From assembly GCA_021785115.1 (NCBI GenBank), contig JAJYGO010000226.1, forward strand, positions 1 through 16,602: a DNA stretch of 16,602 bases, in the 5' to 3' direction. The notes under the pieces are model-generated. The model saw nothing but the letters and a program-made list of their open reading frames with translations, had not been told where the DNA came from and did not search any database. Shown piece by piece: positions 1 to 7,536 of this stretch. Each line of letters begins with the position of its first letter. The first letter of the stretch is position 1. This DNA is from Chloroflexota bacterium (GTDB taxonomy: Bacteria > Chloroflexota > Limnocylindria > Limnocylindrales > CSP1-4). Made by a program: the position numbers and the translations under genes.

Positions 1-504
1 GCGGACCTCGGCTTCCCCATAGGCAACCACACGGTCAGCCATCCCTACATGCCCGGGCTGAACTACCAGCAGCAGTGGACCGAGATCTCGTCCGACCGCG
101 TGGCGCTCGAGCGGGTCATCGGCGAGCCGTCGCTGATGGTCTTCCGGCCGCCGTACGGCGCCTTCAGCCCGGGTACGCTGCTCGCCGCCCGCGCCGCAGG
201 CTACGGTGTCGTCCTCAACTGGGACGCATCGTTCGCGGACTCCTCGCGCCGTCCGGACGGGCAGGCGTGGCCGGTCACCTCGTATGCGCGGGCGGCGAGC
301 CGCGGCGGCAACGGCTCGGTCATCCTGGGCCACTGCGGCAGCTCGATCGACCTCGCGGCGCTGCCGGCGGTCATCGCCTCGTACCGGGCGCGCGGCTTCA
401 CGTTCGTCACCATCCCCGAGTTGCTGGGTTTGCCGGGGGCGGCCCCGATGCAGTTCGTGCCGCCGCCGCCCGCCTGGAAGCTCGCGCGCTGGGCCCCGCT
501 CTGA
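1..504 (+). CDS. Polysaccharide deacetylase (NodB domain), 5'-truncated
   Basis: Carbohydrate esterase family 4 enzyme that would remove acetyl groups from N- or O-acetylated polysaccharides at the cell surface. The frame is open from base 1, so the N-terminus, including the catalytic Asp-Asp motif 1, lies outside the window; 167 residues are visible. The metal-binding motif HTVSH is at visible residues 10-14, preceded by IGN as is usual for the family. RPPYG (motif 3) is at 49-53, the LNWD region with Trp74 matches motif 4, and the ILGH segment with His111 matches motif 5. The tail reads FVTIPELLG, the common end of NodB domains, followed by a short Pro-rich end. Any signal peptide or membrane anchor would be in the missing part. 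It ends 68 bp before the next gene on the same strand, and a shared transcript is possible. The family call is firm; the substrate is unknown. Confidence 0.88.
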   Translation, partial: ADLGFPIGNHTVSHPYMPGLNYQQQWTEISSDRVALERVIGEPSLMVFRPPYGAFSPGTLLAARAAGYGVVLNWDASFADSSRRPDGQAWPVTSYARAASRGGNGSVILGHCGSSIDLAALPAVIASYRARGFTFVTIPELLGLPGAAPMQFVPPPPAWKLARWAPL

Positions 505-572
505 CCGCGTCCGCTCTCTGCGCTGCTCCGGCGCCACGCTGAACGCCCCGAGGCGCGCACCGGTCTGCCACC

Positions 573-3521
573 ATGGACGCGATGCGCGAGAACCCGTTCC
601 TCGGCCACCAGCACCGCCGCCCGGCCGTCGACGCGACGGAGGCCGCTCGACTGCTGCGGGAGGCCTTCGGCGTCGAGGGCGAGCTGCACGAGCTGTGGAG
701 CCACCAGGACCGCAACTTCCGGGTGGACACGCCCGGGGGCGAGCGGTTCGTGTTCAAGGTCGCCCGGGAGGGGCTCGGGCGGTCGGCGCTCGAGGCGGAG
801 AACGCCGCCATGCTCCGGGCCGCGGCCGCAGGCCTCCCGTTCGACGTGCCCGTGCCGCAGCCGGCCCTCGACGGCGCGCTGATCGCGCGGCTGTCGACCG
901 GGGCGGGCGCCGAGCACGACCTCCGGCTGGTGACCTGGCTCGAGGGCGAGCCGATCGCCGAGGGCCACCTGCCCGTCCCGTTCCTGCGCTCCCACGGGCG
1001 GATGGCGGCGCAGATCGCCCGGGCGATGGACGGCTTCGACCACCCCGCGCTCGACCGGGCGCTCCAGTGGGACGTGCGCCACGCGGGCGCGGTCGTGGCG
1101 GCGCTGGCGCCGTTCGCGGGCTCGGCGGCGCGACGGGCGCTGCTGGAATCGGCGATGGCCCGGGCGGACGCGGCGCTGGGCCCGCTGGCGGCCGGGCTGC
1201 GGGTCCAGGCCCTCCACCAGGACGTCACCGACGTGAACACCCTCGTCCGGCGCGACGAGGCGGGGCAGCCGGTGCCGACCGGCCTCATCGACTTCGGCGA
1301 CCTCTCGCGGACGTGGCTCGCGGCCGAGCTCGCGGTCACCATCGCGGCCGACGCCTTCCACGCGCTCGAGGCGCCCGTGCAGGCGGCCCGGGAGGTGGCC
1401 CGGGGCTTCCTGGCCGTCCAGCCGCTGACCGAGCCGGAACTGGCCGCCCTGTGGCCGATGGCCGTGGCGCGCGCGGCGGCCGTCGCGATCAGCGGCGACC
1501 AGCAGGCGGCCCTCGACCCGGACAACGCGTACGTCGCCAGCGTGCGCGACGGCGAGTGGGCGGCGCTCGAGGCGGTGGCGGCCGTGCCATTCGCGCTGGC
1601 CGAGGAGGCGTTCCGCGAGGCAGCCGGGCTGGGGCCGGCGCGTGCGGCATCGGTGCCGGCGATCGTCGTGCCGCCGATCAACGGCCTGGCCGGGGCGCCG
1701 GTGCTCGACCTGTCGACCGCCACGGATGCGCTTCCGTCGCGGGCGACCGGCGATGCGTCCGCGGTGGCGCCGGTGGTGCTGGCCGCCGGGCCCGTCGCGA
1801 TCGGTCGCTGGGGCGAGGCGAGGCTTGCCGACGCGATGCTCGACAGCGCGGCCGAGCCGGACTCGGTCCACCTCGGGGCCGACCTGTTCGCGCCCGCAGG
1901 GACGCCCGTCACGGCACCCGTCGGCGGCCTCCTGCGGCGGCGACCGGATGGCGTCGTCGTCAGGTCCGACGCGTTCGACCTCATCCTCGAGGGCGTGCGG
2001 GCGGAGGCGCCCGACGGCGCGAGCGTGGCGGCGGGGGAGCGGCTCGGGTCCGTCGCCGCCGGACCGCCCGACGGCCTGCCGCCGCGCGTCCACGCCCAGG
2101 TCCTGCTCGTCCCAGGCCTGGACGCGCCGCGCCGCACCGCGGCGTCGCTGGCGTCCGCGTGGCGTCGGCTCTGCCCCGACCCGTCGGCGTACCTGGGGCT
2201 GGCGCCCGGCGCCGCAGCCGCCCCGCCCGACGATGCCGCCGAGCTCCTCGCCCGGCGCGGGCGCGTCCTGGCCGACGTCCAGGTGCACTACTACGGGGCC
2301 CCGCCGCGCATCGAGCGCGGCTGGCGGCAGCACCTCGTGGACACGCGCGGCCGCGCCTACGTGGACGCCGTCAACAACGTGGCGGTGCTGGGGCACTCCC
2401 ACCCGGCCGTCGAGGCGGCGGTCCGGCGCCAGCTCGCCAGGCTCAACACCAACTCGCGGTTCCTGTACGGCGTCATGGTCGAGTTCGCCGAGGCGCTGGC
2501 GGCCCGCTTCCCGCCGCCGCTCGACACCGTGTTCCTGGTCAACACCGGGTCCGAGGCCAACGAGCTGGCCCTGCGCCTCGCCCGGACCGCGACGGGCAGC
2601 GAGGACGTGCTGTGCGTCCGCGGCGCGTACCACGGCTGGACCGGCGCCGCGGACGCGATCACGACCTCGGCCCTCGACAACCCCCGGGCCCTGGGCACGC
2701 GTCCCGCCTGGGTGCACCCCGTCGAGCCGCCCAACACGTACCGCGGGAGGCACCGCGGGCCGGACGCCGGGACCCGGTACGCGGATGACGTCCGGGGGGT
2801 CCTGCAGTCGCTCGCCGCCGACGGGCGTGCCCCAAGTGCGTTCATCGCCGAGCCGCTGTACGGCAATGCCGGCGGTGTCGTCCTGCCCGACGGCTACCTG
2901 CGCGAGGTGTACGCGGCGGTCCGGGCGGCTGGCGGGCTGGCCATCGGCGACGAGGTCCAGACCGGCTACTCGCGGCTCGGCGCTCACCAGTGGGCGTTCG
3001 AGCAGCAGGGGGTGGTGCCGGACATCGTGACCGTGGCGAAGGCCGCCGGGAACGGCATGGCGGTCGGGGCGGTGGTGACCACGCGGGCGGTCGCCGAGGC
3101 GTTCGCCGCCGAGGGGTCGTTCTTCTCGTCGGTGGGCGGATCGCCCGTGTCGTGCGCCGCGGGGCTGGCCGTGCTCGAGACGATCGACCGCGAGGGCCTG
3201 CGCGAGAACGCGCGCGAGGTGGGCGGGCACCTCAAGGCGGGCCTCGAGCAGGTGGCCGCGGCGCACCCGGAGATCGTGGGCGCTGTCCACGGCATGGGCC
3301 TGTACCTGGGCGTGGAGCTGGTCCGCGACCGGGCGACGCTCGAGCCGGCCGAGGCGGAGGCGCGCGCGATCTGCGAGCGCATGCTGGAGTTGGGGGTCAT
3401 CGTCCAGCCGACCGGCGACGGCAACAACGTGCTCAAGGTGAAGCCGCCGCTGTGCATCGACCGGCGGAGCGCCGATCTCGTGGTGGCCGCACTGGAGCGG
3501 ACCCTGCGCGAGGGGTGGTAG
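573..3521 (+). CDS. Trifunctional fusion: APH/hydroxylysine-kinase-like + M23-like + class III PLP phospho-lyase/aminotransferase
   Basis: A 982-residue fusion with three parts. (1) Kinase domain, about 1-340: Lys62 in FVFK, catalytic motif HQDVTDVN at 215-222 and metal motif IDFGD at 239-243, as in APH/HYKK (AGPHD1) kinases. (2) M23/LytM-like domain, about 395-545: HLGADLF with His433 and Asp437, and RVHAQ with His507. (3) Class III PLP enzyme, about 565-982: NNVAVLGHSHP and LNTNSRFLY, typical of the ETNPPL/PHYKPL branch, NTGSEAN at 657-663, YHGW at 686-689, GDEVQTGYSR with Asp793, and the probable Schiff-base Lys823 in VAKAAGNG. Human relatives of parts 1 and 3 are a hydroxylysine kinase and phospho-lyases that eliminate phosphate and ammonia from phosphohydroxylysine or phosphoethanolamine. 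The inferred role is phosphorylation of an amino alcohol followed by phospho-lysis in one polypeptide; plain transamination remains possible. No signal peptide is seen, so it is probably cytoplasmic. ATG573 was chosen because homology begins soon after; ATG582 is an alternative. There is no clear ribosome site. Confidence 0.9.
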   Translation: MDAMRENPFLGHQHRRPAVDATEAARLLREAFGVEGELHELWSHQDRNFRVDTPGGERFVFKVAREGLGRSALEAENAAMLRAAAAGLPFDVPVPQPALDGALIARLSTGAGAEHDLRLVTWLEGEPIAEGHLPVPFLRSHGRMAAQIARAMDGFDHPALDRALQWDVRHAGAVVAALAPFAGSAARRALLESAMARADAALGPLAAGLRVQALHQDVTDVNTLVRRDEAGQPVPTGLIDFGDLSRTWLAAELAVTIAADAFHALEAPVQAAREVARGFLAVQPLTEPELAALWPMAVARAAAVAISGDQQAALDPDNAYVASVRDGEWAALEAVAAVPFALAEEAFREAAGLGPARAASVPAIVVPPINGLAGAPVLDLSTATDALPSRATGDASAVAPVVLAAGPVAIGRWGEARLADAMLDSAAEPDSVHLGADLFAPAGTPVTAPVGGLLRRRPDGVVVRSDAFDLILEGVRAEAPDGASVAAGERLGSVAAGPPDGLPPRVHAQVLLVPGLDAPRRTAASLASAWRRLCPDPSAYLGLAPGAAAAPPDDAAELLARRGRVLADVQVHYYGAPPRIERGWRQHLVDTRGRAYVDAVNNVAVLGHSHPAVEAAVRRQLARLNTNSRFLYGVMVEFAEALAARFPPPLDTVFLVNTGSEANELALRLARTATGSEDVLCVRGAYHGWTGAADAITTSALDNPRALGTRPAWVHPVEPPNTYRGRHRGPDAGTRYADDVRGVLQSLAADGRAPSAFIAEPLYGNAGGVVLPDGYLREVYAAVRAAGGLAIGDEVQTGYSRLGAHQWAFEQQGVVPDIVTVAKAAGNGMAVGAVVTTRAVAEAFAAEGSFFSSVGGSPVSCAAGLAVLETIDREGLRENAREVGGHLKAGLEQVAAAHPEIVGAVHGMGLYLGVELVRDRATLEPAEAEARAICERMLELGVIVQPTGDGNNVLKVKPPLCIDRRSADLVVAALERTLREGW

Positions 3522-3530
3522 CGGCGGCGG

Positions 3531-4088
3531 TCAGCCGCGGGCGCTGGTCCCTCGCGCGCGGCGCCCCAGCCCGAACGTGGCGGCGACGCGCCACGCCCCG
3601 GGCGCCGGGGAGCCGGTCAGGAGCGCCACTTCGGTGGCCATGCACACCACCGGTAGGCCCTGCTCCACCGCCGAGCGCGCCAAGCGCATCTCCGCCGGCG
3701 GTGCCTGGTAGGCGACAGTCAGATGGGGGACGATCTCCTCGAATGCGCCGCCGTAGGGGGGCTCGCTCGGGAAGGCGTCCGCGAGGAGCTCCGTCAAGCG
3801 GCGGAACGGGTCGGCCGGGTGGGGCTCGAGGTAGAGCACGTCGTCGCCGAAGGTCCGCGCGGCGGCCAGCGTGAACCGGAACGGGTCGAAGGAGGACAGC
3901 GCCGCTTCGACCCTGGACAGCACCTCGGTGTCCAGGGAGGCCGGCGCGACGAACGGATACAGCAGCGTGATGTGCGCCGGGACGCCCCATGCGGCGGACG
4001 GGTCGAGGCTGCGGCGCCAGCTCGCCACCAGGACCTCTGCCTCTGGCACGCGGACCACGAGCGCGCTCTCGACGGGATCGGGATGCAT
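3531..4088 (-). CDS. 2'-5' RNA ligase-like 2H phosphoesterase
   Basis: A 185-residue protein of the 2H phosphoesterase superfamily (LigT/ThpR-like), which acts on 2',3'- or 2',5'-phosphodiester bonds in RNA or small nucleotides. The two signature tetrads are present: HIT at residues 39-41 in PAHITLLYPF, and HLT at 122-124 in VPHLTVAYQ. The two His residues should form the catalytic pair. Length and spacing suit the family. The start was placed at ATG4088, where family-like sequence begins (SALVVRVPEA). A longer in-frame start at 4202 adds 38 Arg/Gly-rich residues unlike the family and would invade the promoter region of the divergent gene. No strong Shine-Dalgarno is seen (GGAG lies 12 bases upstream). 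The gene converges with the fusion gene, with only 9 bp between stop codons. No operon partner is visible and the physiological substrate is unknown. Confidence 0.85.
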   Translation of the reverse strand: MHPDPVESALVVRVPEAEVLVASWRRSLDPSAAWGVPAHITLLYPFVAPASLDTEVLSRVEAALSSFDPFRFTLAAARTFGDDVLYLEPHPADPFRRLTELLADAFPSEPPYGGAFEEIVPHLTVAYQAPPAEMRLARSAVEQGLPVVCMATEVALLTGSPAPGAWRVAATFGLGRRARGTSARG

Positions 4089-4162
4089 GGCGGGAGTCTG
4101 CTCCAGCCCGACTGTCGATGCGCGGTCTACCCTGGGCCGGGCGCCACCGCGACCGCGTCGGC

Positions 4163-4168
4163 TAGACT
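4163..4168 (+). promoter_or_regulatory. Possible -10 element for the FAD oxidoreductase pair
   Basis: TAGACT within GGCTAGACTGC lies 64 bases before the GTG start at 4232, in the 143-bp divergent intergenic region. It fits TANNNT, but I see no convincing -35 box 17-18 bases upstream. A similar TAGACC lies on the minus strand at 4129-4124, about 35 bases before the 2H phosphoesterase start, and could serve that gene. Both are weak calls made by eye. Confidence 0.25.
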
Positions 4169-4193
4169 GCATCGATCCCATGCAGACTGAATA

Positions 4194-4209
4194 GCGGCCC
4201 ACGGGCCGC
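4194..4209. repeat. 16-bp interrupted palindrome in the 5' region of the FAD oxidoreductase pair
   Basis: Arms GCGGCCC (4194-4200) and GGGCCGC (4203-4209) are perfect inverted copies separated by AC. The palindrome lies 11 bases before the Shine-Dalgarno GGAGGGG (4221-4227) of the gene starting at 4232. It could be a regulator's operator, or in RNA a 6-bp hairpin with a CACG loop that affects ribosome access. In DNA this GC-rich it could also be chance. Confidence 0.4.
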
Positions 4210-4231
4210 GCGTCCCAGACGGAGGGGTGGC

Positions 4232-5854
4232 GTGCCGCAGCGTTACGACGCGGTGATCATCGGCGGGGGCCACAACGGGCTGGTCTCCGCCGCGTACCTG
4301 GCCCGTGCGGGCCTCAAGACGCTGGTCCTGGAGCGCCGGTACGTCCTGGGCGGCGCGGCGGTCACCGAGGAGATCGTGCCGGGCTTCCGCTTCTCGGTCG
4401 CGAGCTACGTCGTCAGCCTGCTCCGCCCGGAGATCATCCGCGACCTCAACCTGCCGCGCCACGGCCTCGACATCCTCCCGCTCGACGGCACGTTCACGCC
4501 GCTGCGGCCCGGAGTGGACAGGGCGCCCAAGGGCGGCGACTACCTGTGGCGCGTCAACGACCACGGGCGGACCGTCCGCGAGCTGCGCCGCTGGTCGAAG
4601 AGCGACGCCGAGGCGTACGAGGAGTACGGCCAGCTCATGGTGGAGATGGCCCGGTTCATCAAGCCGATCCTGGGCATCGTCCCCGGCGACCCCACTGAGA
4701 ACGACCCCCGGCCGCTGCTGCCCATCGCGAGCCTCGCCCGCCGCTTCGGCCAGCTGCCGGAGCGCCAGCAGGCCGTGTTCGTGCAGCTGATGACGATGTC
4801 GGCCAAGGACTTCCTGGACCAGTGGTTCGAGACCGAGCCGCTCAAGGCCACGATGTCCGCGTCGGGGATCATCGGCACCTACCAGGGCATCCGCTCGCCG
4901 GGCACCGCGTACGTGCTGCTCCACCACTACATGGGCGAGATCGACGGCGCGTTCCGGGCCTGGGGCATCCCCAAGGGCGGCACGGGCGGGGTCTCCTACG
5001 CGATCGCCCGGGCGGCCCAGGCGCTGGGCGCCGAGATTCGCACCGAGGCCCCCGTCGCCCGGATCGTCGTCAAGAACGGCCGGGCCACCGGCGTGGCGCT
5101 CGAGAGCGGCGAGGAGATCGAGGCCTCGGTGGTGCTCAGCTCCGCCGACGCCAAGGTGACCTTCCTCGACCTGCTGGAGCCGGGCTCGCTCGACCCGGCC
5201 TTCGAGCAGGAGGTCCGCCGGTTCAAGTTCCGCGGCAGCTCCGGCAAGGTCAACCTCGCCGTGGACCGCCTGCCCGACTTCACCTGCCTGCCGGGCGAGG
5301 GCGAGCACCTCCGGGGCGCCATCTCGTTCAGCCCCAACACGACCGAGATGGAGCAGGCGTACGACGACGCGAAGTACGGCAGGTTCAGCCGGCGGCCGTA
5401 CATCGACATGATCATCCCCACCCTCGTGGACCCGCAGATGGCACCGCCCGGCAAGCACGTGATCAGCTGCTTCGTCCAGTACGCGCCGTACCGGCTGGCG
5501 CCGGAGCTGGGCACCTGGGACGACCAGCGCGAGGCCTTCGGGGACGCGGTGATCGACCGGATCGCCGAGTTCGCGCCCAACATCCGGGACATCATCATCG
5601 GCCGCCAGGTCCTCACCCCGCTCGACATCGAGCGCACGATGGGCCTGACCGAGGGGAACATCTTCCAGGGCGAGCTGAGCCTCGAGCAGCTGTTCTTCAA
5701 CCGGCCCGTGCCCGGCTACGCCCGGTTCAAGACGCCTGTCCAGAACCTGTACCTGTCGGGCTCGTCCACCCACCCGGGCGGCGGCCTGATGGGCGCCAAC
5801 GGGCGGCTCGCAGCGCTGGAAGTCCTGCGCGCCCGCGGCCGGAAGGCGGCCTGA
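4232..5854 (+). CDS. FAD-dependent oxidoreductase, PYROXD2/CrtI-like (COG1233), first of a tandem pair
   Basis: A 540-residue flavoprotein of the phytoene-desaturase-like amine-oxidase superfamily. The dinucleotide-binding motif IIGGGHNG is at residues 9-16, followed by LVLERRYVLGGAAVTEE, the usual end of the first Rossmann unit. The C-terminal FAD-contact segment HPGGGLMGANGR is at 514-525. Overall the pattern resembles PYROXD2 and bacterial relatives more than true carotenoid desaturases, and no carotenoid genes are nearby. Substrate and electron acceptor are unknown. There is no signal peptide beyond the Rossmann start and no obvious membrane segment. GTG4232 was chosen because it follows GGAGGGG (4221-4227) at good spacing and places the glycine motif at the proper N-terminal distance. 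The next gene starts 1 bp after this stop, so the two are almost certainly co-transcribed and probably coupled. Confidence 0.9.
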   Translation: MPQRYDAVIIGGGHNGLVSAAYLARAGLKTLVLERRYVLGGAAVTEEIVPGFRFSVASYVVSLLRPEIIRDLNLPRHGLDILPLDGTFTPLRPGVDRAPKGGDYLWRVNDHGRTVRELRRWSKSDAEAYEEYGQLMVEMARFIKPILGIVPGDPTENDPRPLLPIASLARRFGQLPERQQAVFVQLMTMSAKDFLDQWFETEPLKATMSASGIIGTYQGIRSPGTAYVLLHHYMGEIDGAFRAWGIPKGGTGGVSYAIARAAQALGAEIRTEAPVARIVVKNGRATGVALESGEEIEASVVLSSADAKVTFLDLLEPGSLDPAFEQEVRRFKFRGSSGKVNLAVDRLPDFTCLPGEGEHLRGAISFSPNTTEMEQAYDDAKYGRFSRRPYIDMIIPTLVDPQMAPPGKHVISCFVQYAPYRLAPELGTWDDQREAFGDAVIDRIAEFAPNIRDIIIGRQVLTPLDIERTMGLTEGNIFQGELSLEQLFFNRPVPGYARFKTPVQNLYLSGSSTHPGGGLMGANGRLAALEVLRARGRKAA

Positions 5855-5855
5855 C

Positions 5856-7472
5856 ATGACCACGACCGCCAACGTCTACGACGTCGTCGTCGTCGGGGCC
5901 GGCCACAACGGGCTGGCCGCCGCCGCCTATCTCGCCCGCGCTGGCCAGCGGGTCCTCGTCCTCGAGGCGCGCGACCGGGTGGGCGGCGCGGCCGTCACCG
6001 AGGAGATCGCGCCGGGCGTCAAGGCGCCGACCCTCGCCCACACCGTCGGCCGCCTGCGGCCGTCGGTCGCCCGCGAGCTCGACCTCGGGGCGTACGGCAT
6101 GTCGCTGGTGGCGCCCGAGGTGCGCGTGTTCGCCCCGCAGCCGGACGGCCGGGCCGTGACGCTGTGGGCGGACCTCGGCCGGAGCGTGGAATCGCTGCGG
6201 GCCTGGTCCGACGACGACGCGACCGCGTTCGTCGAGTTCGACCGCCGGGTGCGGGCCCTCTCGAGGTTCCTCGCCGACATCGGCGACGAGACGCCGCCCG
6301 ACATCCAGGGCCCCGGCGCCGGCGACGCCCTGATGGGCGTCCGGCTCGCACGGGCCTTCCGCGGCATGGGCCGCGACGACGGCCGGACGATCCTGCGCGT
6401 GCTCGCCATGGCGGTCGCCGACTTCGTGGCCGAGTCGTTCGCGACCGAGGCGATCCGCGCGACCACCGCCTGGCGTGGCGTCCGCCACACGGCGATGGGC
6501 CCGTGGTCCGCGGGCACGACCGCCGTCCTGCTCGCCGACGCGGCCGGCAACGACGGCGGCGGGGCGGGCGAGACCGTGTTCGCCAAGGGTGGTCCGTCGG
6601 CGGTGTCCGAGGCGCTCGCGTCCGCCGCCCGGGTCGCCGGCGCCGAGATCCGCACGGCCGCCCGGGTCGCCCGCGTCATCGCGGCCGACGGCGCCGTGAC
6701 CGGCGTCGTGCTCGAGTCGGGCGAGGAGATCGCCGCCCCGGCGGTGGTGTCGGGCCTGGGGCCCAAGGCGCTGCTGGCCGACCTCGTCGACCCCGTGACC
6801 GCGGGCCCGAGCCTGCGCTGGCGGGCCGGCAACATCCGGACCCCGGCGGTCTCGGCCAAGGTCAATCTCGTGCTCGACGGGCTGCCCGACTTCCCGGCCG
6901 CGGCCGGCGACCCGCGCCTGCTGCGCGGGCGGATCCTCGTGGGCGCGGCCTCGATCGACGCCCTGGAGCACGCGTTCGACGCCTCTAAGTACGGCGGCTT
7001 CGCGGAGCAGCCGGTGCTGGAGGCCACGATCCCGTCGCTCGTGGACCCGTCGCTCGTCGCCGGGGCCAGGGAGGGCACCCACGTCATGAGCGTCATCGCC
7101 CAGTGGATGCCGAGCCGGATCGCGGCCGGCGACTGGGATGCCCAGCGCGACGCGGTGGGCGACGCGGTGCTGCGCTCGCTCGAGACCGTCGCGCCCGGGA
7201 TCACCGAGCGCGTCACGGTGCGCCAGGTGCTGACCCCGGCGGACCTCGAGCGCGAGCACGGCCTCACGGGCGGCCACCCGATGCACGCCGAGCCCGCGCT
7301 GGACTCGTTCTGGCTGTGGCGTCCGCTGCTGGGCTGGTCGCGCTACCGGATGCCGGTGAGCGGCCTGTACCTGGCGGGCTCGGGCGCCCACCCGGGCGGC
7401 GGTGTCACGGGCGCCCCCGGCCGGAACGCGGCGCGCGAGGTCCTGGCCGACCGCAGGCGACGCCGCCGGTAG
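5856..7472 (+). CDS. FAD-dependent oxidoreductase, PYROXD2/CrtI-like (COG1233), second of a tandem pair
   Basis: A 538-residue paralogue of the preceding gene. The FAD/NAD motif VVGAGHNG is at 12-19, then VLVLEARDRVGGAAVTEE, and the C-terminal FAD segment HPGGGVTGAPGR is at about 512-523. Shared stretches with its neighbour include GAEIRT, LESGEEI, RQVLTP and LYLAGS/LYLSGS, so the two come from a duplication or an old paired arrangement. The two have diverged clearly in the middle region (about residues 150-230), the part that would shape the substrate pocket. Start ATG5856 is preceded by GGAAGG at 5841-5846. The 1-bp spacing to the upstream stop suggests co-translation, and the products could form a heteromer (inference). 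A strong hairpin lies 18 bp after the stop. The reaction is unknown. Confidence 0.9.
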   Translation: MTTTANVYDVVVVGAGHNGLAAAAYLARAGQRVLVLEARDRVGGAAVTEEIAPGVKAPTLAHTVGRLRPSVARELDLGAYGMSLVAPEVRVFAPQPDGRAVTLWADLGRSVESLRAWSDDDATAFVEFDRRVRALSRFLADIGDETPPDIQGPGAGDALMGVRLARAFRGMGRDDGRTILRVLAMAVADFVAESFATEAIRATTAWRGVRHTAMGPWSAGTTAVLLADAAGNDGGGAGETVFAKGGPSAVSEALASAARVAGAEIRTAARVARVIAADGAVTGVVLESGEEIAAPAVVSGLGPKALLADLVDPVTAGPSLRWRAGNIRTPAVSAKVNLVLDGLPDFPAAAGDPRLLRGRILVGAASIDALEHAFDASKYGGFAEQPVLEATIPSLVDPSLVAGAREGTHVMSVIAQWMPSRIAAGDWDAQRDAVGDAVLRSLETVAPGITERVTVRQVLTPADLEREHGLTGGHPMHAEPALDSFWLWRPLLGWSRYRMPVSGLYLAGSGAHPGGGVTGAPGRNAAREVLADRRRRRR

Positions 7473-7490
7473 CTGGCGCCGCCCGCGAGG

Positions 7491-7518
7491 GATCCGTCCG
7501 CCGAGCGGCGGACGGATC
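7491..7518. terminator. Perfect 12-bp-stem hairpin, possible bidirectional terminator
   Basis: Arms GATCCGTCCGCC (7491-7502) and GGCGGACGGATC (7507-7518) are perfect inverted repeats around a GAGC loop. It lies 18 bp after the stop of the plus-strand oxidoreductase (7472) and 18 bp beyond the stop of the minus-strand beta-helix remnant (7537). That is nearly symmetric, as expected of a shared terminator between convergent genes. No T-run follows on either strand, so it would be an atypical, stem-only terminator or a transcript-stabilising hairpin. Confidence 0.6.
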
Positions 7519-7536
7519 GGCTGCGTCCTGGTCTGG

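Noticed and set aside
201..3290. Long open frame of more than 1000 codons on the minus strand opposite the fusion gene.
   Set aside because: Arg/Gly/His-rich translation with no family resemblance. It mirrors the high GC third-position bias of the plus-strand gene, whose three domains are intact.
4089..4202. 38-residue N-terminal extension of the 2H phosphoesterase.
   Set aside because: The sequence is Arg/Gly-rich and unlike the family. It would cover the divergent promoter region, and the conserved sequence starts after ATG4088.
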